A stretch of DNA of 16,533 bases from Desulfobacterales bacterium (lineage in GTDB: Bacteria > Desulfobacterota > DSM-4660 > Desulfatiglandales > B25-G16), in assembly GCA_013375385.1 (NCBI GenBank), contig JABXJY010000032.1:1-16533 (forward strand), read 5' to 3'. A model generated the notes under the pieces. That model saw nothing but the letters and a program-made list of their open reading frames with translations. It ran no database searches and was not told the origin of the DNA. Below are positions 6,201 through 11,952 of the stretch, piece by piece (the stretch's first letter is position 1; every line of letters starts with the position of its first letter). Both the position numbers and the translations under genes were made by a program.

Positions 6201-8133
6201 GGGTTACCGTCTCCTGTGGGCGTTCAATTCTGGGCGCCAGTTCTGGAGGAGACACCTTTCTCACGGCATCATACTCCGGTGGGCAAGATGCCATACATTC
6301 TCCACACTTAACGCACGATGTTTGGTCAATGCCCTTCTTTCTATTTTTGGTAGTAAAGATTGATTCTGTAGGGCAGCTCCCAACGCAGGCGTCACAGCCT
6401 CTGGCACATTTATCCAAATCGATATAGTATGCCGTTAAAGTCCTGCACATCATAGCAGGGCATCGTTTTTCCCTGATATGTGCCTCGTACTCATCTCTGA
6501 AATATTTGATGGTTGTTATAACCGGATTAGGGGCTGTTTTTCCCAATCCACAAAGGGACCCTGCCTTAATATCCAAACTCAGATCCTCTAGCAGCCCAAT
6601 ATCACCCTGCCGGCCTTTTCCCCTTGTTATCCTCTCTAAGACATCGAGAAGGTGCTTGGTCCCTATTCTACAGAATGTACATTTCCCGCATGACTCCTTT
6701 TGGGTGAAGTCGAGGAAATACCTGGCCACGTCTACCATGCAAGCATCCTCGTCCATGACCACCATACCGCCGGACCCCATCATTGCCCCGGCTTGCGTTA
6801 GAGAATCGAAATCAATGGGGGTATCTAGAGAAGACCCTGGTAGGCACCCGCCGGAAGGGCCGCCAATCTGAACTGCCTTAAAGCTCTTTTGATTTGGGAT
6901 ACCTCCACAGATCTCAAAGATGAGGGTCCTGAGGGTAACTCCCATAGGAATCTCTACCAAGCCGGCATGTAGAACGTTTCCCACCACAGAAAATATTGCT
7001 GTCCCAGGACTCCTCTCTGTACCAATCCCTCTGTACCACTGAGCCCCCTTGTTTAGTATGGGTGGTATCGATGCCATGGTTTTAACATTATTGACTGCAG
7101 TGGGTTTTCCCCACAAACCTCTTTGGGAAGGGTAGGGTGGCCTTGGTTGAGGCATGCCTCTTTTGCCTTGAATCGATTGTATCAAGGCTGTCTCCTCTCC
7201 ACAAACAAAGGCACCTGAACCCTCAAATATTGCTATGTCTAAGTCGAAGTCCGTGCCCAGAATTCCCTTACCTAGGAGTCCTATCTCTTTTGCCTGTTCA
7301 ATTGCCTTTTTAGTCGTTTTCACAGCAAGGGGATATTCTGCCCTGACATAGACAATCGCCTTTTTAGCTCCCACCGCATAGGCACTGATGGTAATACCTT
7401 CAATGACTTGATGGGGATTACTTTCAAGTATAGTCCTATCCATATAGGCACCTGGGTCTCCTTCGTCCGCATTGCATATGACGATCTTATCTTTTTCTTT
7501 GGCATCTCGGACCAATTGCCACTTTATGTGAGTTAGGAAGCCTGCACCTCCTCTCCCCCTGAGACCTGAGTCTTGAATTTCATGTATGATCTCCTCTTGT
7601 TCTAAGGTGAGTGCCTTGACAAGGGCCGAATATCCTCCCTTTGCTACGTACTGATAGATATCCTCTGGGTCAAGTAAACCGCTGTTGGCCATAACCACCC
7701 TTTTTTCTTGATTAAACCGTGCAAAGTCCATGATCCAAGGTATCAGGTCATTTTTTTCCATGGCTCCTAAGAGGTGCTCAAAGACCGGGTCATCTTCTTC
7801 TAAGAAGGCCTTCACCAGCAGCTTTGCCTTTCCGGGTGTTACATCGTGGTAAAGGATGGGTGGGAATCCGGGCCTATCAATTATGACTAGCGGCTCGGCA
7901 TAACAATGACCCAGACAACCTACTGGAATAATACGGGCGCTGATTCCTTTTTCCGAAAATGCCTCTTCAAACGCAGCCTTCACATCTGTTGCACCTGACG
8001 CCAGGCCACAGGTAGCCATGCCAATGAAGATGTTTTGACTACTATCTCCCTTCATCTCCCTGAAGCGTCTCTCTGCATCCATCTTTATGGAGGCAAATAC
8101 CTCCTTTAATTTCTCTTTACTGTTTTGCTTCAC
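6193..8133 (-). CDS. NuoF/HndC-like NAD(P)H- and FMN-binding diaphorase subunit
   Basis: Flavoprotein subunit that exchanges electrons between NAD(P)H and Fe-S clusters. The 646 residues comprise an N-terminal thioredoxin-like [2Fe-2S]-type domain (~34-112), the complex I 51-kDa core and a C-terminal two-cluster ferredoxin. Core motifs: GRGGAGF (193-199), NADEGDPGAY (221-230), CGEETAL (311-317) and the cluster Cys482/485/488 with Cys528. The ferredoxin has Cys576/580/583/587, with unusual CxxxC spacing, and Cys607/610/613/617. The thioredoxin-like domain shows three cysteines (42, 73, 77) where four are usual; Ile37 occupies the expected first position. This is the HndC-type architecture of bifurcating hydrogenases. 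The GTG at 8133 overlaps the nuoE-like gene by 17 bases; an ATG at 8082 is an alternative, with AAAGGAGGT too far upstream (17 bases). Confidence 0.92.
   Translation of the reverse strand: MKQNSKEKLKEVFASIKMDAERRFREMKGDSSQNIFIGMATCGLASGATDVKAAFEEAFSEKGISARIIPVGCLGHCYAEPLVIIDRPGFPPILYHDVTPGKAKLLVKAFLEEDDPVFEHLLGAMEKNDLIPWIMDFARFNQEKRVVMANSGLLDPEDIYQYVAKGGYSALVKALTLEQEEIIHEIQDSGLRGRGGAGFLTHIKWQLVRDAKEKDKIVICNADEGDPGAYMDRTILESNPHQVIEGITISAYAVGAKKAIVYVRAEYPLAVKTTKKAIEQAKEIGLLGKGILGTDFDLDIAIFEGSGAFVCGEETALIQSIQGKRGMPQPRPPYPSQRGLWGKPTAVNNVKTMASIPPILNKGAQWYRGIGTERSPGTAIFSVVGNVLHAGLVEIPMGVTLRTLIFEICGGIPNQKSFKAVQIGGPSGGCLPGSSLDTPIDFDSLTQAGAMMGSGGMVVMDEDACMVDVARYFLDFTQKESCGKCTFCRIGTKHLLDVLERITRGKGRQGDIGLLEDLSLDIKAGSLCGLGKTAPNPVITTIKYFRDEYEAHIREKRCPAMMCRTLTAYYIDLDKCARGCDACVGSCPTESIFTTKNRKKGIDQTSCVKCGECMASCPPEYDAVRKVSPPELAPRIERPQETVTHG
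8089..8104. repeat. Perfect 5-bp inverted repeat around an SD-like sequence in the nuoF-like 5' region
   Basis: GGAGG-CAAATA-CCTCC. On the minus strand the first arm is part of AAAGGAGGT, and the second arm lies between it and the ATG at 8082. If that ATG were used, the hairpin would mask the SD-like arm. It may be plain coding sequence if the GTG at 8133 is the start. Confidence 0.3.
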
Positions 8134-8677
8134 TCTGCTGCTTTTCTCTTTTTTCGCGTTCTTTTTCTATGTCGAAGCCCAGGATGAGTCCCTCTACTTT
8201 GCTTGGGGCCATATGTCCATTAACGGTATCATCAATTATGGCCACAGGGGCCAGGGCACAGCATCCTACGCAGGCTACCCTGTCAATGCTAAATTCCCTG
8301 TCCGGTGTGGTTTCACCTACCTTGATCTCAAGCTTGCGTTCAAAATTCTCCAGGATTATGTCACCACCCTTAACGTGGCAGGCAGTTCCAAGGCAGACCT
8401 TAATCTGGTGTTTGCCTGGAGGATAAAACCTAAACTGATTGTAGAATGTGGCCACCCCATAGACCTCACTGCTAGACATTTTAAGGTGTTTGGCCACCAT
8501 TTGCAGTGCACGGGGAGAGAGGTAGTGATGTTTTTCCTGAATCATTTGTAAGATAGGTATTAGATTACTTATCTCTTTTACGAAAGTCCTCAGTATGGAG
8601 GCTATGTCATGTAACATGGCCTCTTGTTCAATTTCGGCTGTATTATCCATGGGAGTTTTCTTTTTCAAATCAGACAA
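8117..8677 (-). CDS. NuoE/HndA-like [2Fe-2S] thioredoxin-fold diaphorase subunit
   Basis: The 24-kDa-type partner of NuoF, carrying one [2Fe-2S] cluster. The 186 residues have an N-terminal helical part, the SSEVYGVATFYNQFRF block (~69-84) typical of NuoE, and cluster ligands Cys95 and Cys100 (VCLGTAC) with Cys136 and Cys140 (ACVGCC). A highly charged KEREKREK tail ends the protein and overlaps the nuoF-like start. The chosen start is TTG at 8677, with AGGA four bases upstream; an ATG at 8650 would remove nine residues but has a poorer ribosome site. It follows rdgB after 56 bases and leads the nuoE-nuoF-hoxU trio, which as a set resembles the NAD(P)H-linked part of Hnd/Hyd hydrogenases. Confidence 0.93.
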   Translation of the reverse strand: MSDLKKKTPMDNTAEIEQEAMLHDIASILRTFVKEISNLIPILQMIQEKHHYLSPRALQMVAKHLKMSSSEVYGVATFYNQFRFYPPGKHQIKVCLGTACHVKGGDIILENFERKLEIKVGETTPDREFSIDRVACVGCCALAPVAIIDDTVNGHMAPSKVEGLILGFDIEKEREKREKQQSEAKQ

Positions 8678-8733
8678 GATATCCTATTTTAACAGCTTTT
8701 CTGAGGTCAAGGAGAAATGTACGAGCTTTGAGC

Positions 8734-9345
8734 TTATGTTTCTTCCAACCAAATCAATACCTTGTCGAAATCCTCCTCTAATTTTCTCATGGCCTGCCCC
8801 CTATGACTTACTCTACTTTTCTCTTCAACCGACAGCTGGGCAAATGTCTTATTAAAGGGGGGATAGTAAAAAAGGGGATCATATCCAAACCCATTTGTCC
8901 CCACAGGCTCATATAGGATTATCCCGGAGCATTTTCCGGTAAACGTCAAAACCTGCCCGGCTGGTTTGGCTAAGGCAAGAGAGCAAACAAAGGTGGCATT
9001 TCTATTTTCCTTCCCTTTCATTTGCTCAAGAAGTTTCCGGTTGTTTTGATAATCGTCAGCTGATTCCCCAGCATAGCGTGCTGAAAGGATTCCTGGCGCT
9101 CCATTTAAACAATCGACTTCAAGGCCCGAGTCATCAGCCAGGGCAGGGAGACCGAGAATTCTTGATGCAGATCGGGCCTTGTATGTGGCAATTTGTTCAA
9201 ATGTCCTTCCTTCTTCCTCAAATTCAGGAATCTCCCTAAATTCAGAAAGCCCCTTGATCTCTAAAGGAAATCTCTCAAAAAATAGTTCATACTCTCTTTT
9301 CTTGCCCTTATTATGGGTTGCCAGAACTAAGACTATCTCTGACAT
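8734..9345 (-). CDS. rdgB: XTP/dITP diphosphatase (HAM1/RdgB family)
   Basis: Hydrolyses non-canonical purine triphosphates (dITP, XTP, ITP) to monophosphates plus pyrophosphate, keeping deaminated bases out of nucleic acids. The 203-residue protein shows LATHNKGK (8-15), ALADDSGLEVD (68-78) with the metal-binding acids, NGFGYDPLF (151-159) and SHRGQAM (180-186), all diagnostic of the family at normal length. It is the first gene of the minus-strand run. The ATG at 9345 is preceded by AGGG inside one arm of an imperfect inverted repeat (9351-9397), so initiation could depend on local structure. A convincing promoter lies at 9450-9479. The pairing with diaphorase genes is not a functional link I can name. 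Confidence 0.96.
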   Translation of the reverse strand: MSEIVLVLATHNKGKKREYELFFERFPLEIKGLSEFREIPEFEEEGRTFEQIATYKARSASRILGLPALADDSGLEVDCLNGAPGILSARYAGESADDYQNNRKLLEQMKGKENRNATFVCSLALAKPAGQVLTFTGKCSGIILYEPVGTNGFGYDPLFYYPPFNKTFAQLSVEEKSRVSHRGQAMRKLEEDFDKVLIWLEET

Positions 9346-9350
9346 AGATC

Positions 9351-9397
9351 TTTACCCTGTTAGAGAAAAAGACCAATGGATTTGAGTACGGGGTGAA
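9351..9397. repeat. Imperfect inverted repeat of the TTACCCCGTTA family upstream of rdgB
   Basis: Arms TTTACCCTGT (9351-9360) and ACGGGGTGAA (9388-9397) pair at 8 of 10 positions across a 27-base loop. The left arm continues as TTAGAG, matching TTACCCCGTTAGAA near exbB with two differences. The minus-strand AGGG of the rdgB ribosome site lies in the left arm. Confidence 0.5.
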
Positions 9398-9439
9398 CCT
9401 CTTAAGCCTGGAAAACAGGTCTGCTAAAACATATATCAC

Positions 9440-9470
9440 TTGATTATTTATTAAAAGCTTTTTATATAAT
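9440..9470 (+). promoter_or_regulatory. Candidate sigma70-type promoter for the phosphatase gene
   Basis: A perfect -10 TATAAT (9465-9470) with TTGATT (9440-9445) as a possible -35 at a longish 19-base spacing. The start codon is 51 bases downstream, with AAAGG before it. The -10 is strong; the -35 is only fair. Confidence 0.45.
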
Positions 9471-9479
9471 GACTGACAA
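9450..9479 (-). promoter_or_regulatory. Candidate sigma70-type promoter for rdgB and the diaphorase genes
   Basis: On the minus strand, -35 TTGTCA (9474-9479) and -10 TTTAAT (9450-9455) each match consensus at 5 of 6 positions with an 18-base spacer. The ATG of rdgB is about 105 bases downstream. It overlaps the plus-strand promoter for the phosphatase. Confidence 0.5.
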
Positions 9480-9520
9480 TTCTGCTGTATTGCTTCGGTT
9501 TTTTTGCAAAAGGTAACTCT

Positions 9521-10171
9521 ATGAGCCAACGAGAGACCTTTATTGTTGGGGATGTCCATGGTTGCTTGGAGATGGTAAAAAGGCTTATTGATAAAATAGA
9601 ATGGAACCCATCCAGTGATCGACTCATTTTTATTGGAGACTATATTGACAGAGGGGAAGATGCCAGAGGTGTTGTCGACTTTATCCTTGAATTAAAAGAG
9701 GATTCCCCTTTAGTTGCATGTCTTATCGGAAACCATGAGCAGATGTTTCTTGATTATTTGTCAGGCGTTAATCCCCGTGGCTTCATATTAAACGGAGGTA
9801 TCTCTACACTTAGAAGCTATGAGGAAGTGAGGCGAAGTAAGGATGATCCACTTATTCCATCTTCTCACCTTGACTTCTTTTCTTCACTCTTACCCATGAT
9901 AGAACTCGAGGAATACTATATTGTCCACGCTGGTTTTCGCCCTAACATAAGGGTTGAGGATCAGGATCTTGTTGACATGATTTGGATTAGAGATGAATTC
10001 ATCTATTCTGATTACGATTTTGGTAAGGTGGTTATCTTTGGGCATACCCCACTTAGTAACCCTGTGATCATGAAAAATAAGATAGGGATTGATACTGGAG
10101 CCGTTTATGGAAATTGTCTAACCTGTCTGGAGCTTCCAGAAAAAAGATTTTATTCAGTTGAACCCAAGTGA
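9521..10171 (+). CDS. PPP-family (PrpA-like) metallophosphatase
   Basis: Two-metal phosphoesterase of the PP1/PP2A-like bacterial and phage-lambda type; members remove phosphate from Ser/Thr (sometimes Tyr) or small substrates, and the substrate here is unknown. The 216-residue protein carries the full motif series: GDVHG (10-14), GDYIDRG (39-45), GNHE (70-73), HAGFRP, FGHTP and DTGAVYG near the C-terminus. Length fits the small PrpA/PphA group and there is no signal peptide or extra domain, so it should be cytoplasmic. ApaH is a less likely alternative because it is usually longer. The ATG at 9521 has AAAGG 8 bases upstream. The gene is divergent from rdgB and separated from exbB by 396 bases, so it is probably monocistronic. 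No Ser/Thr kinase is in view. Confidence 0.9.
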   Translation: MSQRETFIVGDVHGCLEMVKRLIDKIEWNPSSDRLIFIGDYIDRGEDARGVVDFILELKEDSPLVACLIGNHEQMFLDYLSGVNPRGFILNGGISTLRSYEEVRRSKDDPLIPSSHLDFFSSLLPMIELEEYYIVHAGFRPNIRVEDQDLVDMIWIRDEFIYSDYDFGKVVIFGHTPLSNPVIMKNKIGIDTGAVYGNCLTCLELPEKRFYSVEPK

Positions 10172-10281
10172 AACTTGAATGTACCTCTTCTTCCTGTGAG
10201 CTCAAGATATTCATCTTTTTCACAGTCAATCAGGCCCAAACAACCCTCTGTTCCTTTCCCAGCCAGTTTTCGCTCAGAAAC

Positions 10282-10301
10282 AATCTTGTTTCCCCAAGAT
10301 T
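10282..10301. repeat. Perfect 7-bp hairpin
   Basis: AATCTTG (10282-10288) and CAAGATT (10295-10301) with loop TTTCCC. No T-run follows on the plus strand, so it does not look like an intrinsic terminator. Its right arm is also part of the longer repeat at 10294-10395, so the two structures are mutually exclusive. Confidence 0.5.
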
Positions 10302-10395
10302 CAGGAAATCCCAGATAAGGGTATTCTTGACTTTACATTTGTTAAAGGGTATTTTACCTACGAACCTCTATGCGGGGAATCCCTGAATATCTTAG
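10294..10395. repeat. Long imperfect inverted repeat
   Basis: The left arm 10294-10312 (CCAAGATTCAGGAAATCCC) is largely complementary to 10373-10395, for example ATTCAGG against CCTGAAT and CCAAGAT against ATCTTAGG, with a 2-base bulge and a few mismatches. The 60-base loop contains a smaller hairpin and a doubled AAGGGTATT. It could be an RNA element or a decayed miniature mobile element. Confidence 0.4.
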
Positions 10396-10403
10396 GCATA
10401 TAT

Positions 10404-10431
10404 TTACCCCGTTAGAATGCCCCGCACGGAA
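10404..10431. repeat. TTACCCCGTTA repeat, unit 1
   Basis: TTACCCCGTTAGAATGCCCC is followed by GCACGGAA. Its first half recurs at 10469-10479 and, with differences, at 9352-9365. Its second half AATGCCCCGCACGGAA recurs at 10524-10539 with 12 of 16 identical bases. Confidence 0.5.
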
Positions 10432-10469
10432 GCACAGGGATGGTATCCAAAATATTGTTCCGCTTTTTT

Positions 10470-10510
10470 ACCCCGTTAAATTTCCCGATGGGAACCCTAT
10501 TTAACGGGGT
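10470..10510. repeat. Compound palindrome: 12-bp outer arms with nested hairpin
   Basis: Outer arms ACCCCGTTAAAT (10470-10481) and ATTTAACGGGGT (10499-10510) are perfectly complementary. Between them TTCCC-GAT-GGGAA (10482-10494) forms a second perfect hairpin. No T-run follows the structure on the plus strand. It ends 10 bases before the possible exbB -10 (TACAAT), so it could be an operator or a palindromic repetitive element. Confidence 0.7.
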
Positions 10511-10516
10511 GAATAT

Positions 10517-10539
10517 GGGGTACAATGCCCCGTGTGAAA
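10517..10539. repeat. GGGG/CCCC hairpin and second copy of AATGCCCCG
   Basis: GGGG-TACAATG-CCCC (10517-10531) is a 4-bp stem whose loop holds the TACAAT that may be the exbB -10. AATGCCCCGTGTGAAA (10524-10539) is a direct repeat of 10416-10431. Confidence 0.4.
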
Positions 10540-10555
10540 TCTAACATGGTTTACC

Positions 10556-10561
10556 GGGAGG
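10556..10561 (+). promoter_or_regulatory. Strong ribosome binding site fixing the TTG start of exbB
   Basis: GGGAGG six bases before the TTG at 10568. There is no ATG at a matching place, so this site is the main reason for the start call. Confidence 0.65.
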
Positions 10562-10567
10562 ATCAGA

Positions 10568-11185
10568 TTGATTGAACTTGTCATCAAAGGCGGACCGTTT
10601 ATGTATCCTATCCTGTTTTGTTCTGTTGTTTCCCTTGCGATATTCATGGAGAGGCTATGGGTATTGAGGCGAGTATTAATCATTCCAAAGGACTTTATTG
10701 TTAAGGTAGAAGACCATGTAAAGCGCAATAAGATAGCAGAGGCAATTTTCCTCTGCCAAGGAAATAGCTCTTCAATTGCCAGGATTTTTCTGGCAGGCCT
10801 TAAGAATGCTGGTAAAGGGATGTGGCTGGTTAAAGAGGCCATAGAAGAGAAGGGAAGGAGAGAGGGGGTTATATTGGAGAGAAATATAGGTGTCTTATTG
10901 ACTATTGCTAACCTCTCTCCACTGCTTGGCTTGCTTGGTACAGTTTCAGGTATGATAAAAACCTTTAATGCGATCTCTGTTCAGGGTGTTGGCGCCCCTG
11001 CACACCTTGCAGGAGGTATTGCTGAGGCCCTAATCACAACTGCTGCTGGCCTTCTGGTAGCTATACCCACACTGGTTGCCTATCGTTTTCTTGTGGATAA
11101 GGCCCAGAACCTCATTTTTGAAATGGAGGAAAGCTCTATTAGGCTAGTAGAAACCCTGGAAGGTAGCAAGAATAGTGCGCTTTAG
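10568..11185 (+). CDS. exbB: ExbB/TolQ/MotA-family proton channel protein
   Basis: Inner-membrane subunit of a proton-driven motor that, with ExbD/TolR, energises TonB- or TolA-type proteins. The 205 residues show three membrane segments in the usual places: ~12-33, ~105-130 (with SPLLGLLGTVSGMI) and ~148-176 (GGIAEALITTAAGLLVAIP, containing the conserved channel-lining Thr residues). A cytoplasmic loop of about 70 residues separates the first two. The start is TTG at 10568. It overlaps exbD by 11 bases. The sequence cannot decide between an ExbB (iron/TonB) and a TolQ (envelope division) role; the neighbouring FtsB-like gene and absence of a TonB or receptor gene favour an envelope or division role, as inference. 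Confidence 0.93.
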   Translation: MIELVIKGGPFMYPILFCSVVSLAIFMERLWVLRRVLIIPKDFIVKVEDHVKRNKIAEAIFLCQGNSSSIARIFLAGLKNAGKGMWLVKEAIEEKGRREGVILERNIGVLLTIANLSPLLGLLGTVSGMIKTFNAISVQGVGAPAHLAGGIAEALITTAAGLLVAIPTLVAYRFLVDKAQNLIFEMEESSIRLVETLEGSKNSAL

Positions 11186-11594
11186 TCAGTCAAAGAGAGA
11201 AGAAATCAGTCTTGGTATAAGCATTGCCCCTCTCATAGATATTGTATTCTTACTCCTTATATTTTTTATGGTAACCTCTCACTTTGAGATCATAACTGGT
11301 ATTGATATTAGATTGCCTGACATCACTGAAAGAGGATCAGATCAATTTCCGGATACCATGATTGTGGCTATAGATAAGACAGGAGAGTGTTACCTAAAAA
11401 AGGAAAAAGTGACTTTAAAGGATCTCTATCTTAGGCTTAAAGGGAGTACTGAACAAAAAAAGATCAACCTTATTTTGCAGGCCGATCGAGATGTTAAACA
11501 TGGCCATGTTGTCAGGATAATGGATTTAGCGAAGAAAGCAGGTGTTGCCTCCATCATAATAGCTGCCCAGTGGGAGCCTGAAAAGGTTTTTTAG
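11175..11594 (+). CDS. exbD: ExbD/TolR-family energy-transduction protein
   Basis: Single-pass inner-membrane partner of ExbB with a periplasmic C-terminal domain. In the 139 residues the membrane helix (~18-35) contains PLIDIVFLLLIFFMVTS, with Asp22 as the proton-carrying residue of the family. The following domain has the usual pattern of short strands and helices ending in VASIIIAAQ. Length is typical. The GTG at 11175 overlaps the end of exbB and has GGAAGG about 9-10 bases upstream. It is followed after two bases by the FtsB-like gene, so coupled translation is likely. Confidence 0.93.
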   Translation: MRFSQSKREEISLGISIAPLIDIVFLLLIFFMVTSHFEIITGIDIRLPDITERGSDQFPDTMIVAIDKTGECYLKKEKVTLKDLYLRLKGSTEQKKINLILQADRDVKHGHVVRIMDLAKKAGVASIIIAAQWEPEKVF

Positions 11595-11596
11595 AT

Positions 11597-11914
11597 TTGG
11601 CGTTTTTCAAAAAAAGCTATTTTGCTTATATTTCGATTCTCTCTTTTGTTGCTGTCCTTTTGTTGGCCTGGATAAGCCCTGGACGGCATGGGTTAATAGA
11701 CCTCTATAAAATGCAAAAAGAAAAAGAGGAATATTTAGCAATCATAAGGGATCTTAAAGAAAAAAACAGGCTGCTGGCTGCTGAGATCAGACGACTCAGG
11801 GAGGACAAAGAATACCTGGAGTCGGTAGCTCGCAAGGAGCTGGGTCTGATAAAAGACAATGAAATCATCTACCGCTTTAAGGAGGACTGGGAAGGTAACA
11901 AGAAAAGGAAATGA
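11597..11914 (+). CDS. FtsB/DivIC-family septum formation initiator
   Basis: Small bitopic division protein; FtsB/DivIC proteins join FtsL and FtsQ and help activate septal wall synthesis. The 105 residues have a short basic cytoplasmic end, one membrane helix (~9-27), a strong coiled coil (~37-76, rich in Lys/Glu/Leu) and the family's closing motif YLESVARKELGLIKDNEIIYRF split around residue 85. The start is TTG at 11597, two bases after the exbD stop, with AAAGG inside the exbD end. In enterobacteria ftsB sits beside ispD; here it lies directly behind exbBD, which suggests a link between the motor and division. FtsL is an alternative but the C-terminal motif favours FtsB/DivIC. Confidence 0.85.
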   Translation: MAFFKKSYFAYISILSFVAVLLLAWISPGRHGLIDLYKMQKEKEEYLAIIRDLKEKNRLLAAEIRRLREDKEYLESVARKELGLIKDNEIIYRFKEDWEGNKKRK

Positions 11915-11952
11915 TAGCATAAGCCATGAGTAAACTTTAAAAAGGGGTTAAA

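Larger units (their letters stand above)
10172..10567. other. 396-base non-coding, repeat-rich region between the phosphatase gene and exbB
   Basis: I see no credible gene here; the only sizeable frame (GTG at 10168 to 10386) has no family features or ribosome site. Structure begins at about 10282: a 7-bp hairpin, a long imperfect inverted repeat, a GGTA-TTT-TACC mini-hairpin (10348-10358), copies of the TTACCCCGTTA repeat and a compound palindrome ending shortly before exbB. TACAAT at 10521-10526 could be an exbB -10, though no good -35 is placed before it. Confidence 0.6.

Noticed and set aside
9311..9559. 82-codon minus-strand frame in the rdgB-phosphatase gap
   Set aside because: It overlaps the starts of both flanking genes and both candidate promoters, and has no family features.
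10174..10206. CTTGA...TCAAG as terminator of the phosphatase gene
   Set aside because: Five-base arms with a 23-base loop; the T-run lies too far from the stem.
10168..10386. 72-codon frame with GTG overlapping the phosphatase stop
   Set aside because: No ribosome site beyond the coding end of the phosphatase, no recognisable domain, and it runs across the inverted repeats; it looks like chance open frame in non-coding DNA.
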